A stretch of 64,000 nucleotides of DNA, from assembly GCF_014647415.1 (NCBI RefSeq), contig NZ_BMPD01000002.1, positions 150,194 through 214,193 of the forward strand. Direction: 5' to 3'. Source of the DNA: Haloarcula sebkhae (GTDB taxonomy: Archaea > Halobacteriota > Halobacteria > Halobacteriales > Haloarculaceae). A program made the position numbers and the translations under genes. The notes beneath the pieces were generated by a model that was given only the letters and a program-made list of their open reading frames with translations, was not told the origin of the DNA and searched no databases. Every line of letters starts with the position of its first letter. The first letter of the stretch is position 1. Shown here one piece after another: positions 1 to 7,689 of the stretch.

Positions 1-21
1 CATAGGCCCTGTTAGCCTGCA

Positions 22-720
22 ATGCCGCTTCTCATCGATATTCGGAAACTCACGCTCATTACGCGGCTCATTCAGGACGGGGCCGAGCAGGTCGCCGATT
101 CGCTGGCGACGCTGGCCGGCGTCGACGCCGCCGTCGAGATCAAGAGTCTCTCGTTCGTCCAACCGGAGGATATCGCCACGGAAATGGGCGGCGGGAATAT
201 CTACAGCGCTCGTGTCCGGCTGACAGAGCCGCCCTACGGCGTCTTCCTGATGACGTTCGAGACGGAGACGGCCGCGGAGATTGCGGAGCTGATGACCGGC
301 TCCAGCGTTGACGATGGGTTCACACAGCTCCACGAATCCGCACTGCAGGAGATGTGTAACATCCTCACATCGGGCTTCATCGACGGCATCGCGAACACGC
401 TGAACGCGACCATCAACATGGGGACGCCGACGGTGGTCCAGGACGACGCGACCGAGATCGCCGACAAGGCGCTCTCGCATGTCCGACGGGACTCGCTGAC
501 TATCGTGCTCGACTCGCTCGTCGACATCAAGGAGAGCGATGTCGCGTTCTCGCTCCGCATCTTCCTCATCCCCGACCCCGGCTCGTTCGTCCACCTTATC
601 GACCAACTGGACTACGACACCGACCGCGAGACGCACATCTCTGCCGACACCGACGCGGTCACAGAGCTCGATATGTCGGGTGATGCGGACGCCCTCGATG
701 CCTTTGATTCTTCGGAGTAA
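22..720 (+). CDS. cheC: CheC-type CheY-P phosphatase
   Basis: This 232-residue protein belongs to the CheC/CheX/FliY family, which removes phosphate from CheY-P in archaeal and bacterial chemotaxis. One active site is clear: Ser106-x3-Glu110-x2-Asn113, followed 23 residues later by Pro136, the spacing typical of CheC. The equivalent first site near residues 14-33 lacks the Glu-x2-Asn pair, so only one catalytic centre seems intact. The last 30 residues are Asp/Ser-rich and probably flexible. The ATG at 22 lies close to the window edge, so the promoter and any chemotaxis operon partners upstream cannot be seen. Confidence 0.88.
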   Translation: MPLLIDIRKLTLITRLIQDGAEQVADSLATLAGVDAAVEIKSLSFVQPEDIATEMGGGNIYSARVRLTEPPYGVFLMTFETETAAEIAELMTGSSVDDGFTQLHESALQEMCNILTSGFIDGIANTLNATINMGTPTVVQDDATEIADKALSHVRRDSLTIVLDSLVDIKESDVAFSLRIFLIPDPGSFVHLIDQLDYDTDRETHISADTDAVTELDMSGDADALDAFDSSE

Positions 721-768
721 CTGTACCGAACCCACGACGTTGAAGGGGGTCGCGTCCAACCGCCGCAT

Positions 769-1221
769 ATGAGTGTCGTAAACGCGGCTGTCTTCGGGGT
801 GCACCTGATATTCGCCGCGCTGTGGGCTGGAACCGTGTTGTTCATGACCTACGCCGTACTCCCGACGGCGATGAACGGCGACTCCTCGCCGGGACCGCTG
901 TCAGCGATTACCGGGAAGCTCAAGACGGTGTCACGGGCGAGTGCAACGCTCCTGTTTCTGACGGGTGGGCATCTGGCAGCGACCCGCTACACCGCCGAGT
1001 CGCTGACGGGGACTGGTCGCGGCCACCTCGTCATCACGATGATCGTCCTGTGGTTCACTCTGGCCGGCCTCGTCGAGGTCGGCGCGTCGAAGCTCAGCGA
1101 CGGCTTCGACCAGCAGAAGGTACGCGAACCAGCTCGGAACGCACGCCCGTTCCTGCTGGGGGCGTCTCTTGTGTCAATTCTCCTCTTGCTCGACGCCGGC
1201 GCGATTCTCGGCCTGTACTGA
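769..1221 (+). CDS. Small four-helix membrane protein, CopD-like
   Basis: The 150-residue product has about four hydrophobic helices (roughly residues 5-30, 55-70, 85-105 and 125-148) and a conserved-looking first helix containing HLIFAALWAG, similar to the start of CopD/DUF2269-like integral membrane proteins. No enzymatic motif is visible. It is a free-standing gene 48 bases after cheC in the same direction. The CopD resemblance is weak and based on the pattern of helices with His and Trp in the first one; the function is unknown. Confidence 0.7.
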   Translation: MSVVNAAVFGVHLIFAALWAGTVLFMTYAVLPTAMNGDSSPGPLSAITGKLKTVSRASATLLFLTGGHLAATRYTAESLTGTGRGHLVITMIVLWFTLAGLVEVGASKLSDGFDQQKVREPARNARPFLLGASLVSILLLLDAGAILGLY

Positions 1222-1306
1222 ACGGCCGAGATATCAGTTACCGCTTACTCCTCACGCCATACCTGTATCAGCAGATACAAATCATCATCCGGCATATCGA
1301 AACTCA

Positions 1307-1885
1307 ATGTGGCCGTGGGGACATCTCGCCGTCGCCTACCTCGTCTTCGTTGTGTTCACCCGGATTGACCCGACCCGTCGCCAGACAGCAGCCACGTTGA
1401 CTGCGCTGGCGGTGGGGTCGCAGTTCCCGGACCTGATCGACAAACCGTTCGCCTGGACGTTCGGCGTTCTGCCGTCCGGGCGGTCGCTTGCCCATTCGGT
1501 GTTCACCCTCCTCGTCCTCGCCGTGGTCTTGCATCGACTCGCCGTCCGATATCGCCGAACGGACCTCTCGACAGCGTTCACAGTCGGTGCATTCGTGCAC
1601 ATCTTGACTGACATGAGCCCGACAGCGGTGGCCGGGGTACTCGGCGGTGACCTGACACAGCTCCAGTGGTTGCGCTTTCTCGTCTGGCCGCTCCAGCCAC
1701 CGCCGCCATACGCCAACGACACGTCCTTCATCGCGCAGTTCGCCTCATTCTCGTTCGAGCCGTACGTCCTGTTTCAGTTCGGGTTGTTCGGCCTTGCTGT
1801 CGCCGTGTGGCTCGCCCACGGCGCGCCCGGCTTCCGGGCAGTCACTCGTCGGAGCAAAGCAGTGTTCACCGAGTCTGCGGACTAA
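1307..1885 (+). CDS. Membrane-bound metal-dependent hydrolase-like protein (YdjM/DUF457 type)
   Basis: The 192-residue product starts MWPWGHLAVAY, contains QFPDLIDK near residue 45, LAHSVFT near 63 and VHILTDM near 97. The His/Asp pattern with a first-helix His, a P-D pair and later HS and H-x3-D is that of the YdjM/DUF457 family of predicted membrane metal-dependent hydrolases. About four to five membrane helices are present. The ATG at 1307 was chosen because the conserved GHLAxAY start follows it; upstream codons in frame look non-coding. Its stop overlaps the stop of the convergent GMC gene. The substrate is unknown. Confidence 0.75.
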   Translation: MWPWGHLAVAYLVFVVFTRIDPTRRQTAATLTALAVGSQFPDLIDKPFAWTFGVLPSGRSLAHSVFTLLVLAVVLHRLAVRYRRTDLSTAFTVGAFVHILTDMSPTAVAGVLGGDLTQLQWLRFLVWPLQPPPPYANDTSFIAQFASFSFEPYVLFQFGLFGLAVAVWLAHGAPGFRAVTRRSKAVFTESAD

Positions 1886-3513
1886 AGCCGCTCGGAGACG
1901 TGGTCCGCGCACTTCAGTGCGAGCGCAGCGATGGTCAACGTCGGGTTCATCGACCCGGCAGTGACGAACACCGACGAGGACGCAATCGAGAGGTTCGCCA
2001 CGTCGTGGGTCTGCAACTGTGGGTTGACTACGCTCTTTTCGGAATCCGTTCCCATCCGCGTCGTACCCATGTGGTGGTATGCCGGCCCGGTGTCGGCCGG
2101 CCCAACCGTCCACGAGATGTCGACCCCCAGCTCCGACAGCACGGCGTGCTGTATCTCGTTCGCCCGCGAGAGCGACCGCTCCAGTCGGTCGCCCCACGAC
2201 CACTGGATGTCCGGCACCGGGTTCCCGTGATCGTCCGTCGTTGACGTGTCCAGCGTCACACGGTTCTCCTTTCGCGGCGGCTGGCCGACCAGTCCGCCCA
2301 TCGCGATGCTGGTGCCGTAGCTCTCGCGGAGGCTCGACAGCAGCGTATCGCCCCACTCCTCGCCGGAGAGCGCGAGTTCGACCGGCGACGGACCGGCGTA
2401 GTTCAGGAACTCCAGTTTCAGCGGCGACAGCGCCTCGTCGGTGGCCCCAACGACCGTCTCGCCGTCCGAGACGTGCTCGACTGCCTGCCCGGGGTCGTCG
2501 TAGAACTGGTGACACTCGCTCGTGAGAAAGCCGACGTGGTTCTGTCGCGTTTCCCGGTCGAGCGTCCCGCCCGTCCCGGCGAACAGGTGGTCCATGAAGT
2601 AGTGGCCGACCAGCCCCGAACTGTTCGCCAGCCCGTCCGGATGGTCGTCGCTCGCTGACAGGAGCAGGAGTCGCGGCGTCTCGACGCCGCCCGCCGCGAT
2701 GACGAACTCGCGGGCCGTCTGGCGGTGTTCGGTCCCATCTGGCGTCGCGTAGACGGCCGCCTCGACACGCCCGTCGCCGTCAGTGACGAGGTGCTGAACC
2801 GGTGCGCGGTCGATGACTCTGGCTCCCTCGGCTTCGGCGTCCTCGATGTGGACGCTGGCGTCGTATTTCGCGCCGGAGGGACAGACCGGCTGGCAGGTCC
2901 CATAGCCCACACACGACCCCCGTCCATCGTACGGTTCGGAGTTGCGAGCGTTAGGAACGGAGTGCATCGTGATGCCCAGTCGCTCACAGGCCTCGGCGAA
3001 CAACGAGTCGCTGTACGACGGCGGGAATCCGGGCAACGGATACGCACCGTCCCGCGGTGGTGCGAAGGGGTTGTCCGCGTCACCGGCGACCCCGAGCGCC
3101 CGCTCGGCGTCGGCGTAGTACGGCCGCAGGTCCTCGTAGTTGATCGGCCACGCTGGGTCGTCGGTGTCGTGGCTGCCGTCGAAATCCGAGGGGTGCAGCC
3201 GCATCACCATCCCCTGCCAGTGCAGCGTTGACCCGCCGACGCCTTTGACCCGTGAGATGTTCAACGGGTAGTACCGCTCGCCGCTCGCACTGAACGCATC
3301 GCGGTCGCCGCCCATCTCCCAGACGGAACCGTGGTCGCCGGGTCGGATCGCCGCCTCCATCTGCTGCTCTCGTTTCGACCTGTCGAACCGTGGCCCGGCC
3401 TCCAGCACGACCACCTCCTGTCCGTCGCTGGCGAGTTGGCTCGCGATGAGTGCCCCTGCCGGCCCCGCCCCGACGACACAGACATCCGCCCGCTCGGACG
3501 GCTCCCGATCCAT
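1882..3513 (-). CDS. GMC family FAD-dependent oxidoreductase with Cys cluster
   Basis: This 543-residue flavoprotein has an N-terminal Rossmann motif (Gly15, Gly17, Gly20), the GMC signature around GVGGSTLHWQG (91-101), a GGVETPRLLL segment and a C-terminal His480-His481 plus Asn active-site region. It resembles the large subunit of membrane gluconate, sorbitol or glucose dehydrogenases. Three cysteines at 201, 207 and 211 (Cx5Cx3C) resemble the Fe-S ligand motif reported for bacterial FAD-glucose dehydrogenases, so an iron-sulfur cluster is possible. No small subunit or cytochrome gene is adjacent. A perfect palindrome twelve bases upstream of the start suggests metal-dependent repression. 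The sugar or alcohol substrate cannot be told. Confidence 0.85.
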   Translation of the reverse strand: MDREPSERADVCVVGAGPAGALIASQLASDGQEVVVLEAGPRFDRSKREQQMEAAIRPGDHGSVWEMGGDRDAFSASGERYYPLNISRVKGVGGSTLHWQGMVMRLHPSDFDGSHDTDDPAWPINYEDLRPYYADAERALGVAGDADNPFAPPRDGAYPLPGFPPSYSDSLFAEACERLGITMHSVPNARNSEPYDGRGSCVGYGTCQPVCPSGAKYDASVHIEDAEAEGARVIDRAPVQHLVTDGDGRVEAAVYATPDGTEHRQTAREFVIAAGGVETPRLLLLSASDDHPDGLANSSGLVGHYFMDHLFAGTGGTLDRETRQNHVGFLTSECHQFYDDPGQAVEHVSDGETVVGATDEALSPLKLEFLNYAGPSPVELALSGEEWGDTLLSSLRESYGTSIAMGGLVGQPPRKENRVTLDTSTTDDHGNPVPDIQWSWGDRLERSLSRANEIQHAVLSELGVDISWTVGPADTGPAYHHMGTTRMGTDSEKSVVNPQLQTHDVANLSIASSSVFVTAGSMNPTLTIAALALKCADHVSERL

Positions 3514-3524
3514 TTCAGCAGGAG

Positions 3525-3538
3525 TTAGGCAAGCCTAA
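3525..3538. promoter_or_regulatory. DtxR/Idr-like iron box upstream of GMC oxidoreductase
   Basis: TTAGGCAAGCCTAA is a perfect 6-2-6 inverted repeat located 12-25 bases before the GMC start codon, where a leaderless haloarchaeal transcript would begin. It closely resembles boxes bound by DtxR/IdeR-family regulators. A sister site, TTAGACAAGTCTAA, lies before the DtxR-family gene at 24872. Binding by a metal-responsive repressor is inference. Confidence 0.65.
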
Positions 3539-3693
3539 ACTTATACGTTGGCATCTCAGGTGCCGTGTACGGCGACTACGTCGCCTCCCAGCCATCATAG
3601 GCCGTGTCGGCACGACAGTATGGGCAGACGTGTTCGCGCCGCTGCGCGCGACTTGTAGGGTTTGAACTCCGTCTAGTTCGCTCGTCGCAGAAC

Positions 3694-3706
3694 GGGCGTG
3701 GCGGGA
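3694..3706 (-). repeat. Partial copy of tRNA-Arg 3' end (13 bp)
   Basis: GGGCGTGGCGGGA matches the acceptor end and T-stem start of the tRNA-Arg at 3890-3962 in the same orientation, 196 bases away. With three flanking bases (AAC) it also matches the sequence just outside the true tRNA. It may be an old attachment-site scar. Confidence 0.6.
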
Positions 3707-3783
3707 GTGAGCAAACGCGGCGCGTTTGCGAACTACGCCACGGCCGCGAGTGTGTTTCGAGCGGACGCGAGAAACCACGAAGC

Positions 3784-3804
3784 GGGCGTGGCGGGATTCG
3801 AACC
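3784..3804 (-). repeat. Partial copy of tRNA-Arg 3' end (21 bp exact)
   Basis: Twenty-one bases are identical to the 3' 21 bases of the functional tRNA-Arg gene (acceptor strand plus most of the T arm), 106 bases downstream of it in the same orientation. The sequence then diverges, so it is not a second tRNA. Such direct repeats of tRNA 3' ends are what tyrosine-recombinase integration leaves behind, but no integrase is in the window. Confidence 0.75.
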
Positions 3805-3889
3805 GCCTGAACTTCGCTCGCTTCGCTCCCTCGTTCCGTGCTTCGAATCTCCGTGCGTTTTCACGGCTCACTGTCGTTCGCCGGAAAAC

Positions 3890-3962
3890 GGGCGTGGCGG
3901 GATTCGAACCCGCGTTCTAGGGGTTAGGAACCCCTCGCCCTGGTCCACTAGGCCACACGCCC
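3890..3962 (-). tRNA. tRNA-Arg (anticodon CCT)
   Basis: On the minus strand a 73-nt cloverleaf folds fully: 7-bp acceptor stem GGGCGTG/CACGCCC, D arm GCCT/GGGC with one T-G pair, 5-bp anticodon stem AGGGG/CCCCT around loop TTCCTAA (anticodon CCT), 5-nt variable loop AGAAC, and T arm GCGGG/CCCGC with loop TTCGAAT. It reads AGG arginine codons. No intron is present and CCA is not encoded. Partial copies of its 3' end lie just downstream. Confidence 0.96.
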
Positions 3963-4039
3963 TACCGGGTGGTCGATTGAGCGGTGAAAAATCCTTTCGT
4001 TATCACTATCGCCAGCTGAAAACGGAGAAGTGGTCGAGA

Positions 4040-4312
4040 TTACGTCTCGGTTTCTGTCGCCGTCTCGGTCGATTCGGACGAGTCCACGGTGGACGCGTCG
4101 GCTCCTTCTGCAGCGCCGCCATCACGCATTTCTTCGAGTTCCTGTTCGACTTCTTCGCGCCCCTTCTGGAACTCGCCCATGGCTTCGCCAGTCGACCGCG
4201 CTAGTTTTGGAATCTTGTTCGCGCCGAACAGCAGGACGGCGATGAGGAGGATGACCATCATCTCCGTCGTCCCGGGCATCCCCGGGAACAGTACTCCGGA
4301 TGTCCCTAACAT
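4040..4312 (-). CDS. tatA: Twin-arginine translocase subunit TatA
   Basis: The 90-residue product has a single N-terminal membrane helix (about residues 17-31), the hallmark FGANKIPKLARSTGEAMGEF hinge and amphipathic helix, and an acidic Thr/Ser/Glu tail. TatA oligomers form the pore for folded Tat substrates, the main export route in haloarchaea; several lipoproteins in this window carry Tat signals. The gene stands alone, without tatC. The start at 4312 fits a TATA element 25-32 bases upstream; an internal Met at residue 12 is a less likely start. Confidence 0.95.
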   Translation of the reverse strand: MLGTSGVLFPGMPGTTEMMVILLIAVLLFGANKIPKLARSTGEAMGEFQKGREEVEQELEEMRDGGAAEGADASTVDSSESTETATETET

Positions 4313-4844
4313 TGTATCCGAAGGTTACGTGGTTGCTATTATAACCTTTTTGCTCAGGACGGCTTGGCAGACGAGTCGCTGCCGTCGAGACCGACTCTCC
4401 AGTACTGGCTGGCGTGGGAAGCAGACCGAACGGTAGTCATAACGGAGCCGTGGCCACTTTGTCTGTCGAAACGGCCTCGCCGGGAACCGACGGCGAGGCC
4501 TGACACAGGGGGCGTGGGCAATGGGTGTGGCTCGGAAGCGGCAACACGAGGCACTGGATCTCTGACTTCACGGTGTCGCTGGCTTGGGTTGGCACGTCGA
4601 TGGGTAGACCGCAGCATGTCCACGGGACTGTGTCGATAGCTGGGGCTGTTCAGGTGACACGATTTCCGTGGCCATGTCCGGCATACATGGTCTGCCTGCG
4701 TGCGGGTTCGCACCCGCAGTACCGGCTACACGCTCGTGTCAATTTGTTATATTCTTGTTAAGCCACTGCTCACCAACCATCGCGCAGGACGGGCACACTC
4801 TCCGCCCGGAGATATAACTACTGTCGGGCGCTCAAAGATACCAG
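4313..4844. other. 532-base divergent intergenic region with hairpins
   Basis: No protein gene is convincing: open frames here are rich in Arg and Ser rather than acidic residues. The region contains a perfect 10-bp hairpin (GGCCTCGCCG at 4473-4482, 8-nt loop, CGGCGAGGCC at 4491-4500), a CCATGT/ACATGG hairpin near 4670-4690, and a TGCGGG/CCCGCA hairpin near 4700-4720. I did not find SRP, RNase P or tRNA motifs. It may encode a structured RNA or a long leader; what it does is not known. Confidence 0.5.
4337..4344 (-). promoter_or_regulatory. TATA element of tatA
   Basis: On the minus strand TTATAATA lies 25-32 bases before the tatA ATG, the distance expected for a leaderless haloarchaeal transcript. 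No other promoter-like sequence is closer. Confidence 0.6.
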
Positions 4845-5090
4845 ATGACGGCCGATAGTCACACAATGGAAGTCAGGAGCGGAGAAGAGGTAACGATCCG
4901 ACCGATCAAGCCCGTCGGGGAGGACGTCGTTCGAGTCGATATCGAGGCTGACGGGGTGTGGCGACTCGATATCACGCGTGAGGGCGAAATCGCTGATATC
5001 GTCACGACCCGTGACGCTGACGGGACACTTGCGGACCGCGACCTGCCGGAGTGGATCGATGAGGTCACGGCGAAGTTTGCACAGTTCTGA
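4845..5090 (+). CDS. Conserved small acidic protein
   Basis: The 81-residue product is strongly acidic, lacks membrane segments and cysteines, and has alternating hydrophobic residues (for example VRVDIEADGVWRLDI) that suggest a small beta fold. I do not recognise the family. Start codons at 4845 and 4866 are both possible; the first was kept. It is followed 59 bases later by the peroxiredoxin gene in the same direction, which probably has its own promoter (TTTTAC near 5122). Confidence 0.65.
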   Translation: MTADSHTMEVRSGEEVTIRPIKPVGEDVVRVDIEADGVWRLDITREGEIADIVTTRDADGTLADRDLPEWIDEVTAKFAQF

Positions 5091-5149
5091 GCACGCCCGG
5101 ACTCGGTCAGGTCGGAAAGGGTTTTACTCGCCTGGGTCAACTCGGCAGT

Positions 5150-5617
5150 ATGGTATCAGTCGGAGACACTGCACCCGATTTCACGGCACCGATCGCAAAT
5201 GGCGACGTTGACGAAATAACGCTGTCCGAGGCGCTCGACGACGGGCCTGTCGTGCTCGCGTTCTTCCCGGGCGCATTCACCAGCGTTTGCAGTCACGAGA
5301 TGAACTCGTTTCAGGACCGACTCGACGAACTCACCGAGGCAGGGGCGACGTTGTACGGTGTCAGCATCGACACACCGTTTTCACAGAACGCGTTCCGGGA
5401 CGAACTGGGACTTGAGTTCGACCTCGTCAGCGACTCCGGGCGGGAGATCGTCGATGCCTACGACATTTCGATGGACTTCGAGGCACTCGGCGTTCCGAAC
5501 GTAGCAAAGCGAGCTGTCTTCGTTGTCGACGAAAATCAAGAAGTCACGTACGCCTGGGTCAGTGACGACCCTGGCGTCGAACCGGACTACGACGAGGTTA
5601 TCGACGCCGCCACCTGA
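5150..5617 (+). CDS. Peroxiredoxin (AhpE/Bcp-like)
   Basis: The 155-residue protein has the thioredoxin-fold peroxiredoxin layout: GDTAPDF near residue 5, then FFPGAFTSVCSHEM around residues 39-52 with the peroxidatic Cys in the PxxxT-x2-C motif, and Arg near 120. It reduces hydrogen peroxide or organic peroxides in the cytoplasm. No second Cys that could resolve the sulfenic acid is visible, so it is probably a 1-Cys enzyme depending on an external thiol. Full length for the family. Confidence 0.9.
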   Translation: MVSVGDTAPDFTAPIANGDVDEITLSEALDDGPVVLAFFPGAFTSVCSHEMNSFQDRLDELTEAGATLYGVSIDTPFSQNAFRDELGLEFDLVSDSGREIVDAYDISMDFEALGVPNVAKRAVFVVDENQEVTYAWVSDDPGVEPDYDEVIDAAT

Positions 5618-5663
5618 TCGCGCCGGTGGGGGATTTTTCGCGGTGGGTCGTCTGGGTTGTGGT

Positions 5664-6476
5664 ATGAGCGTTGATAGCGACGATACCAGCGGCCGTATCT
5701 ACGACCCCGAGGCGGACCATGCGTTCCCGGACGAGCGACTGAACGCAGTTCTCGACATCATCACGGCTGACGAGGAGATCCAGGCGTATCTCGAAGCTCA
5801 GAACATCAACCCCGTCGCGCGCAAACAGTACAACGACCACGGCGCGAAACACATCGGTATCGTTCGGAACCGAGCGCTGTGCCTGTACGATCTCCTCAAA
5901 CAGGGGGGCGTCGAGTTCAACGGTGCGGCCGACCACGGCCTCGACGAGGCTGACGAGGCTGTCATCATCGCACTCGCGACGACGTTGCACGACATCGGGC
6001 ACGTCGTCCACCGCGATTCACACCCGTACTATTCGATCCCGCTTGCGGCCGACATCCTTGACGACCTGCTCGACGAGTTCTACGACGTTCGACAAGCAGT
6101 TCAAATAAAAGGCGAGGTGTTACACGCGATTCTCTGTCACCACACCGAGGAAAACCCGCTGACGCTGGAAGCCGGCGTCGTTCGCGTCGCCGACGCGCTG
6201 GACATGGAGCGTGGCCGTTCTCGCATTCCGTACAAGCGCGGCGGGCGCGGTATCGACACCGTTTCTAGCCAGGCCATCGAGACGGTGACGCTGAGCCCAG
6301 GCGACGACTATCCTGTCCTCGTCGAAATCGCGATGAACAACGCGGCCGGCGTCTATCAGGTCGATAATCTTCTAAAAGCCAAACTCAAGCACTCTGGACT
6401 GGAAGAACACGTCCGTATCGTTGCGCTCAACACTCGAGAGGACGGTAACCAGATCGTCGAACGAATCGAACTCTAA
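5664..6476 (+). CDS. HD-domain phosphohydrolase
   Basis: The 270-residue protein carries an HD metal site: His in YNDHGAKH (about residue 52), HD in TLHDIGH (about 111-117), His-His in LCHHTEE and Asp in RVADALDME (about 180). These match HD hydrolases that cleave phosphate from nucleotides or other phosphoesters. The last 70 residues form a separate beta-rich part. The ATG at 5664 was chosen because upstream codons in frame overlap the peroxiredoxin gene in another frame. The substrate is not evident. Confidence 0.85.
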   Translation: MSVDSDDTSGRIYDPEADHAFPDERLNAVLDIITADEEIQAYLEAQNINPVARKQYNDHGAKHIGIVRNRALCLYDLLKQGGVEFNGAADHGLDEADEAVIIALATTLHDIGHVVHRDSHPYYSIPLAADILDDLLDEFYDVRQAVQIKGEVLHAILCHHTEENPLTLEAGVVRVADALDMERGRSRIPYKRGGRGIDTVSSQAIETVTLSPGDDYPVLVEIAMNNAAGVYQVDNLLKAKLKHSGLEEHVRIVALNTREDGNQIVERIEL

Positions 6477-6517
6477 GCAGGAGCGACACAACGGTTTTGT
6501 ACCGTGCTTCCCTAGCT

Positions 6518-6937
6518 ATGCCCATGAGTCTCACACCCATGGATGAGCCACGGGGTGCCCGGGGCAAGACGGACGACGGTGACGTGCCGTCGCCCTCGCT
6601 TCTGGACCGGGTCAGGTACCGCGTGCGCTCAGCCATTGAGACCATTTCGTTTGGGGAGAGGTGTGTTGAGTGGCTTGATAGACGTGGTCGAGACAAACCA
6701 CAGTCGACGATTCACACGGATAGGTTCGCTGACGATGTCGTTGCGCCGCCGGAGTGTCCGTCGATCAGCGATCTTCCGACGCGGTCACGACCATTTACAT
6801 ACCCAACGCGGAATCACGCGGAGAGCAACACTGTCGACCTCATCGCAGTCGAAACTGGAGACCAACTCACTATGACACATCCGGACAACTCCGAGGCGAA
6901 GATTTCGTCCGACGTGTGGGAATCTGTCGAGCAGTAA
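6518..6937 (+). CDS. Hypothetical protein
   Basis: The 139-residue product has no recognised domain. The N-terminal 60 residues are basic (LDRVRYRVRSAIE...), the C-terminal half acidic and polar, with no membrane helix. It lies 41 bases after the HD gene in the same direction. Amino-acid composition of the C-terminal half is haloarchaeal, which is the main support for it being real. ATG codons at 6518, 6524 and 6539 are all possible starts. Confidence 0.5.
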   Translation: MPMSLTPMDEPRGARGKTDDGDVPSPSLLDRVRYRVRSAIETISFGERCVEWLDRRGRDKPQSTIHTDRFADDVVAPPECPSISDLPTRSRPFTYPTRNHAESNTVDLIAVETGDQLTMTHPDNSEAKISSDVWESVEQ

Positions 6938-7042
6938 GTGCCGCTGCTGGCCTGTTCTTTCGTCGCTGAACGAACGGTTTCCAGATCCTTCTGGCGGTGT
7001 TTGGAGAACGGAAACCAGCAGAACGACCGGCCGAGACCGCGG

Positions 7043-7183
7043 TCAGAGCTCGTACTGCGCGATGTCACCGGAGCCACACACTGGGCAGGTCGAGCTATCC
7101 GTTTCGATAGTGGTTCCACAGCGTCGACACTCCAGATGTGACCGCTGTTGAGTCCCCACGACACGGCGTAATCGCTCGATCAT
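7043..7183 (-). CDS. 46-residue zinc-ribbon protein
   Basis: A short gene on the minus strand encodes a 46-residue protein with two Cys pairs, LECRRCGT (Cys19, Cys22) and TCPVCGSG (Cys33, Cys36), a classic CxxC-x10-CxxC zinc ribbon. The first 18 residues are basic, the end acidic. Proteins of this type in haloarchaea are usually accessory nucleic-acid or protein binding modules; the partner is unknown. The ATG at 7183 is the only good start. It converges on the hypothetical gene ending at 6937. Confidence 0.75.
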   Translation of the reverse strand: MIERLRRVVGTQQRSHLECRRCGTTIETDSSTCPVCGSGDIAQYEL

Positions 7184-7327
7184 ATTGCCAGACAGGGAGC
7201 CAGGCCGTATATAATCGGGTAATTCACGGTGAAAGTGAAAACCGCAAGACAGAGGGCCGATTCCGATGGGTCGTCAGCCGGGCGTCAGACATCGCTATCA
7301 CGCCATCCGGGCCGCCAGTCACGACAG

Positions 7328-7456
7328 TTACGCGCGGGCCTGCTCACCGCGGTCCCGCTCCCCGGACGCGCACAGAAGTGCCAGAAACAGCCCAACTGCG
7401 AACAGCCAGACCACCACCAGCCAGAGCAGTATCGATTGGACCCTACCCCCGAGCAT
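7328..7456 (-). CDS. 42-residue single-span membrane protein
   Basis: A short minus-strand gene encodes a 42-residue product: a few polar residues, one strong hydrophobic segment (about residues 9-30, rich in Leu, Val and Trp), then a charged tail ERDRGEQARA. An AT-rich TAATTAAG element about 25-30 bases upstream of the ATG could be its TATA box. Family and function are unknown; it could be a regulator or stabiliser of a membrane complex. Confidence 0.5.
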   Translation of the reverse strand: MLGGRVQSILLWLVVVWLFAVGLFLALLCASGERDRGEQARA

Positions 7457-7689
7457 GAAATGTAAGCGTCACTATCCGTACTTAATTAGTAGCACTGTAT
7501 CGGGAACGGATACAGTGACACAAGTGGATTATACCTCGGATAACCGTGACACCGGCGTCGGTAACCCCCTACACCGCCCCTACTGACTCGGACGCACGAA
7601 GACCTCGCTCCTGTCGGCCGCGCAGTCCCGACACTCGTCTGTTCCGGGCCGCCCAGACGTTTTTGTGCACGCCGACGTAGCCACGCCCG

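Larger units (their letters stand above)
3543..3889. other. Gene-free stretch with partial tRNA 3'-end copies
   Basis: No convincing gene is present. The stretch has low-complexity TCGCTCG/CTTCGCTC runs and two partial copies of the 3' end of the neighbouring tRNA-Arg. A reading frame on the minus strand ending near 3557 encodes HVCPYCRADTAYDGWEAT, which resembles the tail of a zinc-binding protein, but no start codon or upstream coding sequence supports it, so at most it is a decayed fragment. Confidence 0.6.

Noticed and set aside
3543..3660. Zinc-finger-like tail HVCPYCRADTAYDGW on the minus strand
   Set aside because: Looks like a protein end but has no start codon or coding sequence before it; kept only as a note in the intergenic entry.
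3515..3871. 118-codon minus frame in the tRNA repeat region
   Set aside because: Very basic product covering the tRNA 3'-end copies and the metal box; not a plausible protein.
4354..4713. 119-codon minus frame and 91-codon plus frame in the hairpin region
   Set aside because: Both products are Arg/Ser-rich, not acidic, and lack any family resemblance, so the region is treated as non-coding.
4700..4722. T-arm-like TGCGGG-TTCGCA-CCCGCA, possible tRNA
   Set aside because: Loop has six rather than seven bases and no acceptor, D or anticodon arm can be formed around it.
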